Notes: generated by a model not told the origin, from the sequence alone. Positions 1 to 7,939 are shown, counted from the stretch's first letter. The stretch: DNA of 64,000 bases from Candidatus Aenigmatarchaeota archaeon (GCA_016181005.1 JACPAE010000002.1:1-64000); one strand, 5' to 3'. Made by a program: numbers and translations.

Positions 1-267
1 GAGGTTCAAATCAAGTTTGACAGCAGTAGGATAGAAGATGTAAAATTCCAAGGCGAAGGTTGCGCAATCAGCCAGTCGAGTGTAGATTTATTGATAGACT
101 TTGCAAAAAGCAAAGGCGCAGATGAATTGAAGAAATTCCAGAAGGAAGATTTCCTTAACATGCTTGGAATAGAACTATCGCCCAATCGGCTCAAGTGCGC
201 GCTTCTTGGTTTCAAGGCGCTGAAGACGGCTTTATACACCTATTTAGGATGGCAAACAGCAATTTAG
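1..267 (+). CDS. IscU/SufU-like Fe-S cluster scaffold, C-terminal part
   Basis: The frame is open from the window edge and gives 88 residues before TAG, so the 5' part lies outside. The segment GEGCAISQSSVDLL contains the conserved cysteine block of the IscU/SufU scaffold family. The C-terminal RLKCALLGFKALKTAL matches the family's third-cysteine region, usually followed by a helix. Such scaffolds assemble an Fe-S cluster using sulfur from a cysteine desulfurase and pass it to apoproteins in the cytoplasm. The desulfurase is expected just upstream but cannot be seen. Identification rests on these two motifs. The next gene starts 3 nt downstream in the same direction and is unrelated in type. 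Confidence 0.85.
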   Translation, partial: EVQIKFDSSRIEDVKFQGEGCAISQSSVDLLIDFAKSKGADELKKFQKEDFLNMLGIELSPNRLKCALLGFKALKTALYTYLGWQTAI

Positions 268-270
268 TTA

Positions 271-699
271 ATGGCGAGGAACCACCAAACGAGCAAATAT
301 CTAGTTCCTGTAGCCCTGTTGTTAATAGGAGTTTCAATAGTACTTTTTCTGGTGTCGCAAAATGGCGTCACATCAAGCTACAGTATAAAAACAATTTCAC
401 AGACTTGTTTTACGGAACCTCATGATTTGGATGTCAGGGGCGAGAGCAATTCGATAATAATAACAGCGCCGATGAGCACGCCGAATCCATGCTATTATGC
501 AGGGGGAAATGTTGATTTCAGAAATGGCGACATCAATGTGAGACTTATCCCATTCCCTGAAGGCGGGGTTCAGGTATGTGTACAATGCATTGGGGAGATT
601 GTTGGAGAAGTTGTAGTGCAGAATCTGTCAAGCGGCGTCCATGAAGTGAATGTGACGACACCCGACAGGACTGTCACGACAAGCATAACTGTGAAATAA
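271..699 (+). CDS. Membrane-anchored extracytoplasmic hypothetical protein
   Basis: This 142-residue protein is not one I recognise. Residues about 11-29 (VPVALLLIGVSIVLFLVS) form one hydrophobic N-terminal segment, a signal anchor or signal peptide. The rest is polar and beta-rich, with cysteines near residues 46, 74, 102 and 105 (CVQC). The end reads like a small beta-sandwich domain exposed outside the cell. It begins 3 nt after the Fe-S scaffold gene, so it is probably co-transcribed, though a functional link is not evident. The ATG follows the upstream stop directly, and this is the longest frame. Confidence 0.6.
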   Translation: MARNHQTSKYLVPVALLLIGVSIVLFLVSQNGVTSSYSIKTISQTCFTEPHDLDVRGESNSIIITAPMSTPNPCYYAGGNVDFRNGDINVRLIPFPEGGVQVCVQCIGEIVGEVVVQNLSSGVHEVNVTTPDRTVTTSITVK

Positions 700-700
700 T

Positions 701-1030
701 TCAGTTTCTGTAAAGGCGCTGTGCAGCCAGTCCTCTACCGTACTCGGCCAGCAATCTACCTAGAGTATCATTAGGTATTTTATTTGTTGCCCTTTGTAAA
801 TAGCGAGGTGCTGTATACGGGTTATGCAAAAGCTCCAACCCCATCACTGCAGTCTTACTTAAATCAGGTAAAGTGACATCTGGATTTGACGTTGTTTCAA
901 ATTCGAAAACAGTGTAACAGTTGTCATCCGTCCTACGCTTAATCATTTTCTTCACGGAGTATAATCCATACCCAAAAGCAACTGCACTAGCAGCTGCACC
1001 TGCAAGAAAATTTCCAATATCATTTTCCAT
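701..1030 (-). CDS. Small hypothetical protein with one N-terminal membrane segment
   Basis: A 109-residue protein of unknown function. Residues about 7-27 (NFLAGAAASAVAFGYGLYSVK) form a glycine/alanine-rich membrane helix followed by KKMIKRR, which would keep the N-terminus out and the body inside by the positive-inside rule. The remaining 75 residues are polar, with no motif I recognise. It runs convergent to the preceding gene with one intervening base. Composition and length resemble the other AT-rich orphan genes of this window. The coding call rests on an intact frame and the ordered membrane segment. Confidence 0.5.
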   Translation of the reverse strand: MENDIGNFLAGAAASAVAFGYGLYSVKKMIKRRTDDNCYTVFEFETTSNPDVTLPDLSKTAVMGLELLHNPYTAPRYLQRATNKIPNDTLGRLLAEYGRGLAAQRLYRN

Positions 1031-1093
1031 ATGTGAAATGCGACAGCTAATTATTTAACTTTTAGGAAATGCAGGGGTCACCTAGTTATAAAA

Positions 1094-1279
1094 TCATCGG
1101 CTCTCCCTAACTACTTCAATCTCCGGTATTCTCGGATATTCCAGAAAACGTATTCTTCTTTTTAGAACTTTTTCTAACAGCAAACCGAGAGCAGTTTTTT
1201 CTACCATTGTTCGTCTAACTAAGGTATCGTCATCCTCAAGTGTCCTTAATTGCGGCCAAGGGTCGTATGTTCTAATAAT
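1094..1279 (-). CDS. Small ORF overlapping the next one; probable second half of one frameshifted gene
   Basis: This frame reads about 61 residues with protein-like composition (TYDPWPQLRTLEDDD, then a helix MVEKTALGLLLEKVLKRR) and stops at TGA 1094-1096. No ATG precedes it. The frame is open well upstream, inside the overlapping ORF that stops at 1279-1281. A one-base insertion near 1281-1290 would join the two as one protein. It is either a separate gene starting at a non-AUG codon coupled to the upstream stop, or the 3' half of a frameshifted gene. Function unknown. Confidence 0.35.
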   Translation of the reverse strand: MIRTYDPWPQLRTLEDDDTLVRRTMVEKTALGLLLEKVLKRRIRFLEYPRIPEIEVVRESR

Positions 1280-1458
1280 TAGCCAGATACATCTGGGCCC
1301 TCTAAAGTTCTTTCCACACCAAAAATTACACCTTCGCCATAGTGATTTACTTTATTCACAACATACCTACTGGTTTCTACTGTTTCATTTCGCACCGGTA
1401 TAACAGTTCCAATATATAGTGCTAATAATCCAAATGCTGTGCATACTACTTTTCTCAC
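1279..1458 (-). CDS. Small membrane hypothetical protein (possible first half of a frameshifted gene)
   Basis: A longer reading from 1518 would begin inside the tRNA-Leu gene, so I place the start at GTG 1458. This gives about 59 residues beginning with a hydrophobic helix (VVCTAFGLLALYIGTVI) followed by a polar tail. No family is recognised. The stop (1279-1281) overlaps the downstream frame described separately. The two together would make a 120-residue single-pass protein similar in layout to the 701-1030 gene, which supports the idea of one gene broken by an indel. Confidence 0.4.
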   Translation of the reverse strand: MRKVVCTAFGLLALYIGTVIPVRNETVETSRYVVNKVNHYGEGVIFGVERTLEGPDVSG

Positions 1459-1494
1459 AGTTTTTACTTGGCTGTTAAATTTAAAAAGCTGGAT

Positions 1495-1593
1495 GCAGGG
1501 GGTGAGATTTGAACTCACGAAGGGACTAACCCACCAGCTTTCCTACAAAATGGCCTAAGGCTGGCGCCATTAACCAGACTAGGCGACCCCTGC
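1495..1593 (-). tRNA. tRNA-Leu(TAG) with anticodon-loop intron
   Basis: Acceptor GCAGGGG pairs with CCCCTGC. The T-arm is GTGAG-TTCAAAT-CTCAC, and a long variable arm (GGG/CCC stem) marks a class II tRNA. The anticodon stem CCAGC/GCTGG encloses 21 nt instead of 7. Removing 14 nt after position 37 gives loop CTTAGGA with anticodon TAG (Leu). The canonical 37/38 site is the most common archaeal intron position. Confidence 0.88.
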
Positions 1594-1625
1594 GTGTGAT
1601 AGTATTAGATTGCAATTTATAAAAC

Positions 1626-2459
1626 TTAAACAGAATTAGGCCCAAGATATTTCTCGACAGAATCCACGCCAAACCATTTCTCCAGGTCTATATCCTTCAC
1701 TTTCTTATAATCGTAAGGAGTCTTCAGCGGATACCAATTTTCAAACAGTTTCCCAATGCCGTAGCACTGCGCCTTTCCAAACAGTTCCTGTCCCATGTTC
1801 TCCCAGTCCATCGGAAGCCTCTCATCCTTTATCTTCAGGAATGTCTGGTTCAGCTTGGAGTCGAAAAAAACGGTGCCCATGTTCGCGAATTCCCCCCCGG
1901 GCAAGACTATGGTGCGGTCTATGTCCATCTTGACTATGTGGTTGGTCTTAGAGTCAGCGATTATCTTGTCGAACTGGCTCATGCCGACAGTGCTCCCAAA
2001 CAGAGTCGCCAAGAACCCCTTTTCCATTCCCTGCAGATGGAATTTTGCGAAAGCATCCAGATTGATGTTGACAATGTCCGCACCTCCCACATTAATCTTG
2101 TTTTTGTTAGAGTCAAGCACACTCTTCTCAAGATAGTGCTTCAAAACTCCTGCACGTCCCAGCCTTTTCTCCCATTCTATCAGAAAAACGAATTCAATCC
2201 CGGTATTTTCGCTGATGATTCTGCAGTAATTCATTATCTTTTCTGGATCATGCCACAAGGAGATGAAAATTTTCTTAAATCCCGCCTTTACATACGGCAG
2301 TATCGTCCAGTCGAGCATGGGCCTAGGCTTCTTCCCCACCCTTGTCAGCACCTTCGGTATCTTCCCCTGCGTGACAGGGTACCATCTCTCGCTCAGTCCT
2401 CCCGCATGCACGATGACTTCAGTATTCTCTAGATAAGTCTTCCAGGCCGAATCAACCAT
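1626..2459 (-). CDS. Nucleotidyltransferase, NDP-sugar pyrophosphorylase-like
   Basis: The 277-residue protein starts a Rossmann-like nucleotidyltransferase fold: VIVHAGGLSERWYPVTQ near residues 15-30 corresponds to the glycine-rich GGxGxRL nucleotide-binding loop. It is followed by GKIPKVL (lysine of the PK motif) and PMLDWTI. The family transfers NMP to sugar phosphates to make activated sugars for glycans. The signature is atypical (GGLSERWYP), and the usual acidic metal motif may be GGADIVNINLDAF near residue 130, so the exact substrate is uncertain. It lies between two tRNA genes and is transcribed alone. Confidence 0.7.
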   Translation of the reverse strand: MVDSAWKTYLENTEVIVHAGGLSERWYPVTQGKIPKVLTRVGKKPRPMLDWTILPYVKAGFKKIFISLWHDPEKIMNYCRIISENTGIEFVFLIEWEKRLGRAGVLKHYLEKSVLDSNKNKINVGGADIVNINLDAFAKFHLQGMEKGFLATLFGSTVGMSQFDKIIADSKTNHIVKMDIDRTIVLPGGEFANMGTVFFDSKLNQTFLKIKDERLPMDWENMGQELFGKAQCYGIGKLFENWYPLKTPYDYKKVKDIDLEKWFGVDSVEKYLGPNSV

Positions 2460-2510
2460 GCTTTATTTCTCCAACTTGAAGACATAAATATGTGACGATG
2501 ATTCAAGAAT

Positions 2511-2584
2511 GCTCCCGACGGGATTTGAACCCGTGTCTCAACCTCGAGAAGGTCGAATCCTTGACCGGACTAGACGACGGGAGC
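2511..2584 (-). tRNA. tRNA-Glu(CTC)
   Basis: Uninterrupted 74-nt cloverleaf: acceptor GCTCCCG/CGGGAGC, T-arm ACGGG-TTCAAAT-CCCGT, anticodon stem CGACC/GGTTG with loop TTCTCGA giving anticodon CTC (Glu). It serves as the template for reading the damaged Glu(TTC) gene at 41741-41888, with which it shares the D-loop and the variable AGAC. Confidence 0.93.
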
Positions 2585-2588
2585 TTTC

Positions 2589-2711
2589 CTATTTCTTGTA
2601 CCTGCTTCTACTAAACCCTTTCTTCATTCCTTTATATCTCTTCTTGCCGGAGGGATACTCCACTTCTTCCATTATGTCCTGGATTTTCTTCTTCAGTTTC
2701 TTATCGTCCAT
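2589..2711 (-). CDS. Small basic hypothetical protein (40 aa)
   Basis: ATG at 2711 to TAG at 2589 gives 40 residues, MDDKKLKKKIQDIMEEVEY followed by a lysine/arginine/serine-rich tail ending RSRYKK. The N-terminal half is an amphipathic helix and the C-terminal half is strongly basic, suggesting RNA or DNA binding, but this is inference only. It sits 4 bp from the tRNA-Glu gene and would be transcribed ahead of it. Codon composition is protein-like throughout. No family is recognised. Confidence 0.5.
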   Translation of the reverse strand: MDDKKLKKKIQDIMEEVEYPSGKKRYKGMKKGFSRSRYKK

Positions 2712-2724
2712 AGATTTAATATGA

Positions 2725-3090
2725 CAATCCAATTAATTATTATGCTGGTGTGCTCCTGCGTCTGCCATCTCTCCAAGGTGTGCTTCGTGAAGCACCTGTG
2801 CTGCAATTTAGTTAATAGATGTTGATTGTGGGCCCAGAGTCCTATAGACCGTAGGTTCAAAACTCCAAAAGGATGTTAGGGAGAGGTTGAATGAGTTGTT
2901 TTAAGATATAATCCAATAGTTGAATAAATTCTCACATGCGTTTTCATATTATCACGTGTGTAAACAGCTTCTTAAAATATTGTTTTCGAGGAAAACCAGT
3001 ATTCAAATACATGTAAAAAGCTTGCAGAATCAGGAATGCTCATTGAGAGGTTTTTGGATGGACTAGGGTTTGGTACATATATGGACCGAT
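2725..3090. other. Intergenic stretch without a gene
   Basis: About 370 bp with no convincing frame on either strand. It contains a short hairpin (GTGCTTC/GAAGCAC near 2778-2793) and an isolated GGGCCCAGAG at about 2832, identical to the minus-strand 3' end of the local tRNA-Lys genes. The latter could be a tRNA remnant but is too short to call. Confidence 0.4.
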
Positions 3091-3096
3091 AGTATA

Positions 3097-3627
3097 TTAC
3101 GATGTTGTTTTGATTATATCTGCGGTTAGCACAAGTACCAATCCTAAAGAGCTAAAAAAAGTCGACAAAAATAAAAAGATAGTGAGCATCCTTTCGAGTC
3201 TATTTCTTTGGTCGGAAATTTTATTATGATATTTTCTGAACTCTTCAGATGTGTAGTTATTTATTGATATCAACTCTTCTGCACCCATTTTATTTAACTG
3301 ATTTTGGAGAATTGATGGAAAAGATTCCTTGTTTGTTGACAAGTATCTCAGCCTAAGTGCAGTTATTAGATGAAATCTTTGTGCTTCTTTCAAACTGTGC
3401 AGTTTACTACTCTCTTTGTTAATCTCAGTGATTATTGTTTCGATGTCTTTAAATGATTGTGCATATGATTCATTTCTAATTATCTGCTGGAAATTACTTT
3501 CCCATATGTCAAGTCTTCGATTCAGTTTTGCTACCCAGTTGCTGATAAAAATGTTTCCTACAGTCAAACCACTACCTATCGCCACAAAACTAACACCTAT
3601 CCAAAGAAATAGTAAACTAGGCTCCAT
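3097..3627 (-). CDS. Hypothetical protein with N- and C-terminal membrane segments
   Basis: A 176-residue protein with a hydrophobic segment at residues about 5-25 (LLFLWIGVSFVAIGSGLTVG) and another near the C-terminus (MLTIFLFLSTFFSSLGLVLVLTA). Between them lie about 115 residues of charged helix, probably coiled coil. The layout is a membrane hairpin with a cytoplasmic helical domain. No family is recognised. It lies 50 bp downstream of the DUF4145 gene on the same strand, so the two may form an accessory pair. The AT-rich codon use is unlike the neighbouring housekeeping genes. Confidence 0.6.
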   Translation of the reverse strand: MEPSLLFLWIGVSFVAIGSGLTVGNIFISNWVAKLNRRLDIWESNFQQIIRNESYAQSFKDIETIITEINKESSKLHSLKEAQRFHLITALRLRYLSTNKESFPSILQNQLNKMGAEELISINNYTSEEFRKYHNKISDQRNRLERMLTIFLFLSTFFSSLGLVLVLTADIIKTTS

Positions 3628-3677
3628 TAACTCACTTTCTTCCCCACAGTACTGTAATATAACTAAAGAATGTGATT

Positions 3678-4319
3678 TTATTCATCTCTCTTTTTTATTG
3701 ATTCCAATGTTTCTTTTGGTAACTTGGAGTAAATCTCTTTAATTTGTTTAGGGTTAGTTATTCTGTCTTGCGCAATAATATTCACAATTTCGAAAAGTCT
3801 CGTAGCGGTTTTTATATCGTCTTTCAAATCCAGTTGTCCAGGATGTACAGCATTATTTCCTATAACTCTCAAAATATCTAACGATTGTTGTATCTCAGTT
3901 GGTAATCCTCTATCAACTAGCAGACCAATCTTTTCATTCAAATCCTTTCCATTACTTTCCAGTTGGTTAACAAGTTTTTCTATTGAAAGTCTAAGTAAAG
4001 CTGCAGCGCCTCTAGGAGATTTATTAACTATACTTCCAGCCTCCAAATAATCTTGTTTTATCGATTCGCTCAAATCTTCATTAGGCGGCGATATAGATGT
4101 TAATTCTGGGTATACAATTTCACCATTTAACCATAAAGAAAATTCTTTGCAATGTTCACAAAAAGCACTAATAAGTCCAGAAACTTGAATATGTGAAGGT
4201 GAATTTACTTCTTTAATCTCTCTCCAGATATTAGACCACACCTGACGTGAATAAACTCTACAGTGAGGACAATTAAATGAGGTTTCATAAAATGCAGGTG
4301 GATAATATTTTTCAACCAT
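3678..4319 (-). CDS. DUF4145 domain protein with N-terminal zinc-ribbon-like cysteines
   Basis: The 213-residue protein has CPHC near residue 18 and CEHC near residue 54, a likely zinc-binding pair. The C-terminal half matches the DUF4145 family: AALLRLSIEKLVNQLE, then a segment ending LDILRVIGNNAVHPG. DUF4145 proteins are all-helical, of unknown biochemistry, and frequently travel with restriction-like or other mobile genes. That association is background knowledge and does not show function here. The downstream membrane-hairpin gene is transcribed in the same direction. Strong AT bias suggests a recently acquired segment. Confidence 0.75.
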   Translation of the reverse strand: MVEKYYPPAFYETSFNCPHCRVYSRQVWSNIWREIKEVNSPSHIQVSGLISAFCEHCKEFSLWLNGEIVYPELTSISPPNEDLSESIKQDYLEAGSIVNKSPRGAAALLRLSIEKLVNQLESNGKDLNEKIGLLVDRGLPTEIQQSLDILRVIGNNAVHPGQLDLKDDIKTATRLFEIVNIIAQDRITNPKQIKEIYSKLPKETLESIKKRDE

Positions 4320-4401
4320 ACATTCACACTAATATATTGAATAGAAAACTTTATTTGTTCTACCCGTTTCCAGTATTCTTAAACTTAACCTAGGGTACAA
4401 T

Positions 4402-4487
4402 GGGCCCAGAGGGATTCGAACCCTCGACCGTCTCGTTAAGAGCTTCAGCAATATTTGAGCTGCTCTACCATGCTGAGCTATGGGCCC
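4402..4487 (-). tRNA. tRNA-Lys(CTT) with non-canonical intron in the anticodon stem
   Basis: Acceptor GGGCCCA/TGGGCCC, D-stem GCTC/GAGC, T-arm GAGGG-TTCGAAT-CCCTC. The genomic sequence between D-stem and T-arm is 13 nt too long. Removing AAATATTGCTGAA between positions 30 and 31 restores the stem (GCTCG with CGAGA, with a 27-43 mismatch shared by the other tRNA-Lys) and loop CTCTTAA, anticodon CTT. Repeated GCTC makes the exact cut ambiguous by a few bases. Confidence 0.85.
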
Positions 4488-4500
4488 CTAAGAAATAGTA

Positions 4501-4863
4501 TTACTCCTTGCTTTTAAACTTTGACAGAATGTATATGATTACAATTGCGATAACAGTTACTATCAGCGCCGCGATATACTTGTAAAAAAGCTCCTCTGAC
4601 GGCGACACAACGCGGGAAATGGTTTCCCTTATCAAATCATTCCATGTGAGCGCGGCGACAAATGCAAATGCGCCTGTCAGGAACGCGACAATATCCTTCT
4701 GGAATTCCTTCCTGAATGATGTCAGCTCTTCCCTGATTTTTACACGGCTTCGAATATCCTCCCTGAAACGCCTAAGTTCATCCCGCGCTCTCTTCAACTC
4801 TTCCGCCCTTCTGCGAAGATCCTCCCTTGCACGCCTAAGCTCAGGCAGGCGTACTTTCACCAT
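4501..4863 (-). CDS. DUF5654-like protein: coiled coil plus two membrane helices
   Basis: 120 residues. Residues 1-45 are an Arg/Glu-rich coiled coil (repeated LRRAREDLRRRAEELKRARD-like heptads). The C-terminal half has AFLTGAFAFVAALTWNDLI and AALIVTVIAIVIIYIL as two membrane helices. The AFAFVAALTWNDLI stretch is characteristic of the small archaeal DUF5654 family of unknown function. The last residues (SKFKSKE) are basic and cytoplasmic. It diverges from the metalloprotease gene, leaving 34 bp that must hold both promoters. The function is not known. Confidence 0.65.
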   Translation of the reverse strand: MVKVRLPELRRAREDLRRRAEELKRARDELRRFREDIRSRVKIREELTSFRKEFQKDIVAFLTGAFAFVAALTWNDLIRETISRVVSPSEELFYKYIAALIVTVIAIVIIYILSKFKSKE

Positions 4864-4897
4864 AATATATCATATGAATTTTGCATAATTTATTATT

Positions 4898-5878
4898 ATG
4901 AACCTTGTAAATGCAGCGCTTGGGGTCATGATGCTGGCCTTGGTAGTAGCTCTGGGCTACAAGGCTGGCCAGCTTGTTATCGAACTCAACAAGCCAACCA
5001 TACCGCAGGTAAGTCCGGCATCTTTTGTGCTGACGAATGAGTCCTACGAGAATACAGCCTTTGCAAGATGGAACCATTTTCCGCTGACTGTAAAGATAAA
5101 TGCAGAGTCTCTGGGCGAAGACGACAGGAATTATTTCGAGGATTTTCGGAATGCAATGATAATATGGGAGACATCCACCAATGGTCTGATGTCCTTCAGG
5201 GAAGTTGAGGGCGATTCGGCCGACATAACGGTCGAATGGGTTAAGACGCTCAAGGAAAAGTCCACCGACAACATCGGCGACACAGAACTAAGCTATGTGA
5301 ATGTTTCATACGGCGGCGTCATAAAGAATGCAGCAATAGAGCTCTTGTCCAAGTCCGGACCAAGAAAGCTGAACGACAACGACATGACTAACCTCGCCCT
5401 TCATGAGCTTGGCCATGCTATTGGGCTGCAGCACACTGACGACAAGACGAACATCATGTATCCCGTCCTTGTAGTGCCCTCGGATGGAATCATACGGATT
5501 TCGGACGGCGAAAGGAGATTGCTGGAGGAAGTTTACAGCATCGAACCGAAGCCTGATCTCAAGATCGTAGAAGTGAATGTGACAAAGGCTGTGATGAAGC
5601 GATTTGTCTACACTTATTACCTGCTCAACGTGAGCATGATAATTGGTAACGACGGTCTTCTGGAATCGCCGGCGCTCCTATTGCATATAAATGCAAATAA
5701 TATGACCGTGAAGAATGATACCATGCCCGATGTTGGCATAGGCACAAAACTCAGCATAGTTTACGGAAACTTGCAAGTAGACGGCGATTTTGAGCAGGTC
5801 GATATTGTTGTAGATCCGTATAACGCCATAGATGAAATGAATGAAGCTAACAACAAAGCTATGTTGAGACCGGCATAA
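4898..5878 (+). CDS. Matrixin-like (M10-type) zinc metalloprotease with C-terminal CARDB-like domain
   Basis: 326 residues. An N-terminal hydrophobic segment (about 3-22) targets the protein to the membrane or outside. The zinc motif HELGHAIGLQH lies at residues 169-179 (HExxHxxGxxH), followed by the Met-turn NIMYPV near 186, the arrangement of metzincins such as matrixins. Residues 215-326 form a separate beta-rich domain resembling a CARDB/cell-adhesion module (DVGIGTKLSIV, VVDPYNAIDEMNEANN), which may anchor the enzyme to the surface or a substrate. The role is probably extracellular proteolysis. The following genes run on the opposite strand. Confidence 0.85.
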   Translation: MNLVNAALGVMMLALVVALGYKAGQLVIELNKPTIPQVSPASFVLTNESYENTAFARWNHFPLTVKINAESLGEDDRNYFEDFRNAMIIWETSTNGLMSFREVEGDSADITVEWVKTLKEKSTDNIGDTELSYVNVSYGGVIKNAAIELLSKSGPRKLNDNDMTNLALHELGHAIGLQHTDDKTNIMYPVLVVPSDGIIRISDGERRLLEEVYSIEPKPDLKIVEVNVTKAVMKRFVYTYYLLNVSMIIGNDGLLESPALLLHINANNMTVKNDTMPDVGIGTKLSIVYGNLQVDGDFEQVDIVVDPYNAIDEMNEANNKAMLRPA

Positions 5879-5880
5879 AA

Positions 5881-6651
5881 TTATTCTATTCTGCTAAAGA
5901 GATGGCTCGCAAGCGCAACCATAACCACACAGAACGCAACCAATATTGTAAAATCGACCATCATAGGATATTGCGAAATACCGGTCAGCGATGACCTCAT
6001 TCCATCAACACCGTACATCAGCGGGTCTATGTGAGCCACTGCTTTCATCCACTGCGGAGCATTCTCTATCGGAAACATGGCGCCCGACAGGAAAAATGTC
6101 GGCATAACCAAAAGGCTCATTATCATTTGGAATCCTTCCATGTTTGTAAGTTTTGAGGCGATGACCAATCCGACTGATACGAATGAGAACGATATTAGCG
6201 ACATGAATGCTACAGTTTGCAGCAATGAAATAGGATTTAGCACCAGCGACGAGACGCCATTAAGCAGAATTACGATAAACAGAATCACAAGCCCTGTAAT
6301 CAGCGACACGGTAGAGCTCCCAACCATCTTGCCTATGACGATGCTCGTCCTGGACACAGGCGACACGAGTATCTCCTTCAAAAAGCCGAACTGCCTGTCC
6401 CATATCACCGACACACCTGAGAATATGGACGTGAAGAGCAGGGACATGCCTATTATCCCAGGCGACACGAAAACCAAATAGTTGAAAGCGGCGTTTGGAA
6501 TGCTGAAGCTAGAGCCCAGTCCTATGCCCATCACAACAAGCCACAATATTGGCATTGACAAGCTTCCTATCATCCTAGGCTTGCTTCTCCACCATCTCTT
6601 CATTTCCCTGAGCCACATTGTGTAGACTACACGAAATTCTATCATCGCCAT
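5881..6651 (-). CDS. ABC-2 type transporter permease
   Basis: 256 residues with about six hydrophobic segments. The layout is that of ABC-2 permeases (drug or polysaccharide export type): a cytoplasmic amphipathic start (MWLREMKRWWRSKPRMIGSL), then helices such as PILWLVVMGIGLGS and LITGLVILFIVILL. A short motif near the middle, WDRQFGFLKEILVSPVSRTSIVIGK, is typical of the family. Its start overlaps the end of the ATPase gene by 10 nt (translational coupling), so the pair forms one exporter, probably a dimer of each subunit. The substrate cannot be read from the sequence. Confidence 0.9.
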   Translation of the reverse strand: MAMIEFRVVYTMWLREMKRWWRSKPRMIGSLSMPILWLVVMGIGLGSSFSIPNAAFNYLVFVSPGIIGMSLLFTSIFSGVSVIWDRQFGFLKEILVSPVSRTSIVIGKMVGSSTVSLITGLVILFIVILLNGVSSLVLNPISLLQTVAFMSLISFSFVSVGLVIASKLTNMEGFQMIMSLLVMPTFFLSGAMFPIENAPQWMKAVAHIDPLMYGVDGMRSSLTGISQYPMMVDFTILVAFCVVMVALASHLFSRIE

Positions 6652-7628
6652 CCTACTCTCATCCTCAATCGCATGGCATTTTTGGAGTCCGCCTCCTCTT
6701 CCCTTATGGCCCTGCCAGTATAGTGTATGAAGACGTCCTCCAGGCTGGGACTTTTCAATGTTGCCGACCTGATTGAAACCCCGTTGTCATGCGCAACTTT
6801 GATGATTCTCGGCAGTACTGTGCTCCCGTTATTTGCTGTCACATTCAGCTTGTCGCCAAAAATAGTAACCTCGTTTATGCCAGCCATCTTCCCAACAACT
6901 TTTTTGAGGCTTTCAGGCTCGGAAGCTTCCAGCGTAATCACATCGCCGCCGAGGACTTGCTTAAGCTTTTCAGGCGTGTTCGATGCGATTATTTTCCCTT
7001 TGTCCACTATGGCTATCCTGTTGCAGAGAAAATCCGCCTCTTCCATATAATGCGTTGTAAGAATCATGGTGGTTCCTTTCTCGCTGTTGATCCTTTTGAT
7101 ATATTCCCACAGCTTTCTCCTGGTTTGGGGGTCCAGCCCTATCGTAGGTTCGTCCAAAAATAATATTTTAGGCATGTGGATCAGGCCTCTTGCTAGCTCA
7201 AGCCTTCTCTTCATCCCGCCGGAATAAGTTTTGACTTGGCTGTCCGCCTTTTCTTCTAGTTCCACAAGCTCAAGCACAGCCTTAATTTTTTCTTTGCGCT
7301 CCTTGGAGCTTACGCCATAAAGCCGGCCGTGGAAATCAAGATTTTCCCTGCCTGTCAGCTCATCGTCCAAGCTTGGATCCTGGAACACAATTCCTATCGA
7401 CATTCTGACATCGTTTTGCTGCGTAGCCAAATTGAAGCCGTTGATTGTTGCGGAACCAGATGTAGGCTTTAGGATAGTGGAGAGCATCGAGATTGTTGTT
7501 GTTTTACCGGCTCCGTTGGGACCAAGCAGCCCGAAAATTTCACCCTCTTTAATTTCAAAATTTATGCCGTCAACTGCCGCAAAGCCGTTGAATTTTTTCG
7601 CCAAGCCTTTTACTTCTATAGCGTTCAC
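6642..7628 (-). CDS. ABC exporter ATP-binding subunit, DrrA-like
   Basis: 328 residues. Walker A GPNGAGKTT is near residues 36-44, the Q-loop follows in IVFQDP, the signature is YSGGMKRRLELARGL near 140, Walker B is ILFLDEPTIGLDP near 160, and the H-loop is TTHYMEEAD. A C-terminal accessory domain of about 100 residues is typical of DrrA-family daunorubicin-resistance-like exporters. It is co-transcribed with the permease downstream and with the PadR regulator 8 bp upstream. PadR-type control of a DrrAB-like exporter is a common arrangement for stress- or compound-induced efflux. Confidence 0.93.
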   Translation of the reverse strand: MNAIEVKGLAKKFNGFAAVDGINFEIKEGEIFGLLGPNGAGKTTTISMLSTILKPTSGSATINGFNLATQQNDVRMSIGIVFQDPSLDDELTGRENLDFHGRLYGVSSKERKEKIKAVLELVELEEKADSQVKTYSGGMKRRLELARGLIHMPKILFLDEPTIGLDPQTRRKLWEYIKRINSEKGTTMILTTHYMEEADFLCNRIAIVDKGKIIASNTPEKLKQVLGGDVITLEASEPESLKKVVGKMAGINEVTIFGDKLNVTANNGSTVLPRIIKVAHDNGVSIRSATLKSPSLEDVFIHYTGRAIREEEADSKNAMRLRMRVGWR

Positions 7629-7636
7629 ATCATCAC

Positions 7637-7939
7637 CTAAGCGATAACGTCCATGAACATCTGGCAGAATTTTCTTTTAGCAATGGCAAGAACTCTTTTG
7701 CCGATTGGCGTCAGGCTGTATTTTATAATCTTTCCGGATTTTGTCTCCTTGATCAATTTGGCTTCATTAAGCCCCTTAAGTGCGGGATAAATAGTTCCTG
7801 GACTCGGCTTTATACCCTTTCTCTTGCCAAGCTCATTCGCAATTTCCTGTCCGTGCATGGATTTTTTCGAGAGCAAGAAGAGTATCAAAAATGACAGCAT
7901 GCCCCTCATGTCGCATGTGTAATAATTCCTTTTTACCAT
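7637..7939 (-). CDS. PadR family transcriptional regulator
   Basis: 100 residues forming the PadR winged helix: MLSFLILFLLSKKSMHGQEIANEL (helix-turn-helix entry) and GTIYPALKGLNEAKLIKETKSGKIIKYSLTPIGKRVL (recognition helix and beta-wing). It is shorter than many PadR proteins, with little C-terminal dimerisation helix. It is the first gene of the exporter operon and ends 8 bp before the ATPase gene. Two matching 16-bp dyads lie just upstream (see the operator entry), so autoregulation together with the divergent small gene is the natural reading. Confidence 0.9.
   Translation of the reverse strand: MVKRNYYTCDMRGMLSFLILFLLSKKSMHGQEIANELGKRKGIKPSPGTIYPALKGLNEAKLIKETKSGKIIKYSLTPIGKRVLAIAKRKFCQMFMDVIA

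Noticed and set aside
2509-2724. ORF across tRNA-Glu(CTC) on the plus strand
   Set aside because: It is an antisense reading of the tRNA and of the small basic gene, with the typical tRNA-derived LPTGFEPV peptide.
2820-2860. Possible second tRNA-Lys 3' end (GGGCCCAGAG)
   Set aside because: Only 10 bases match, and no T-arm or acceptor pairing follows.
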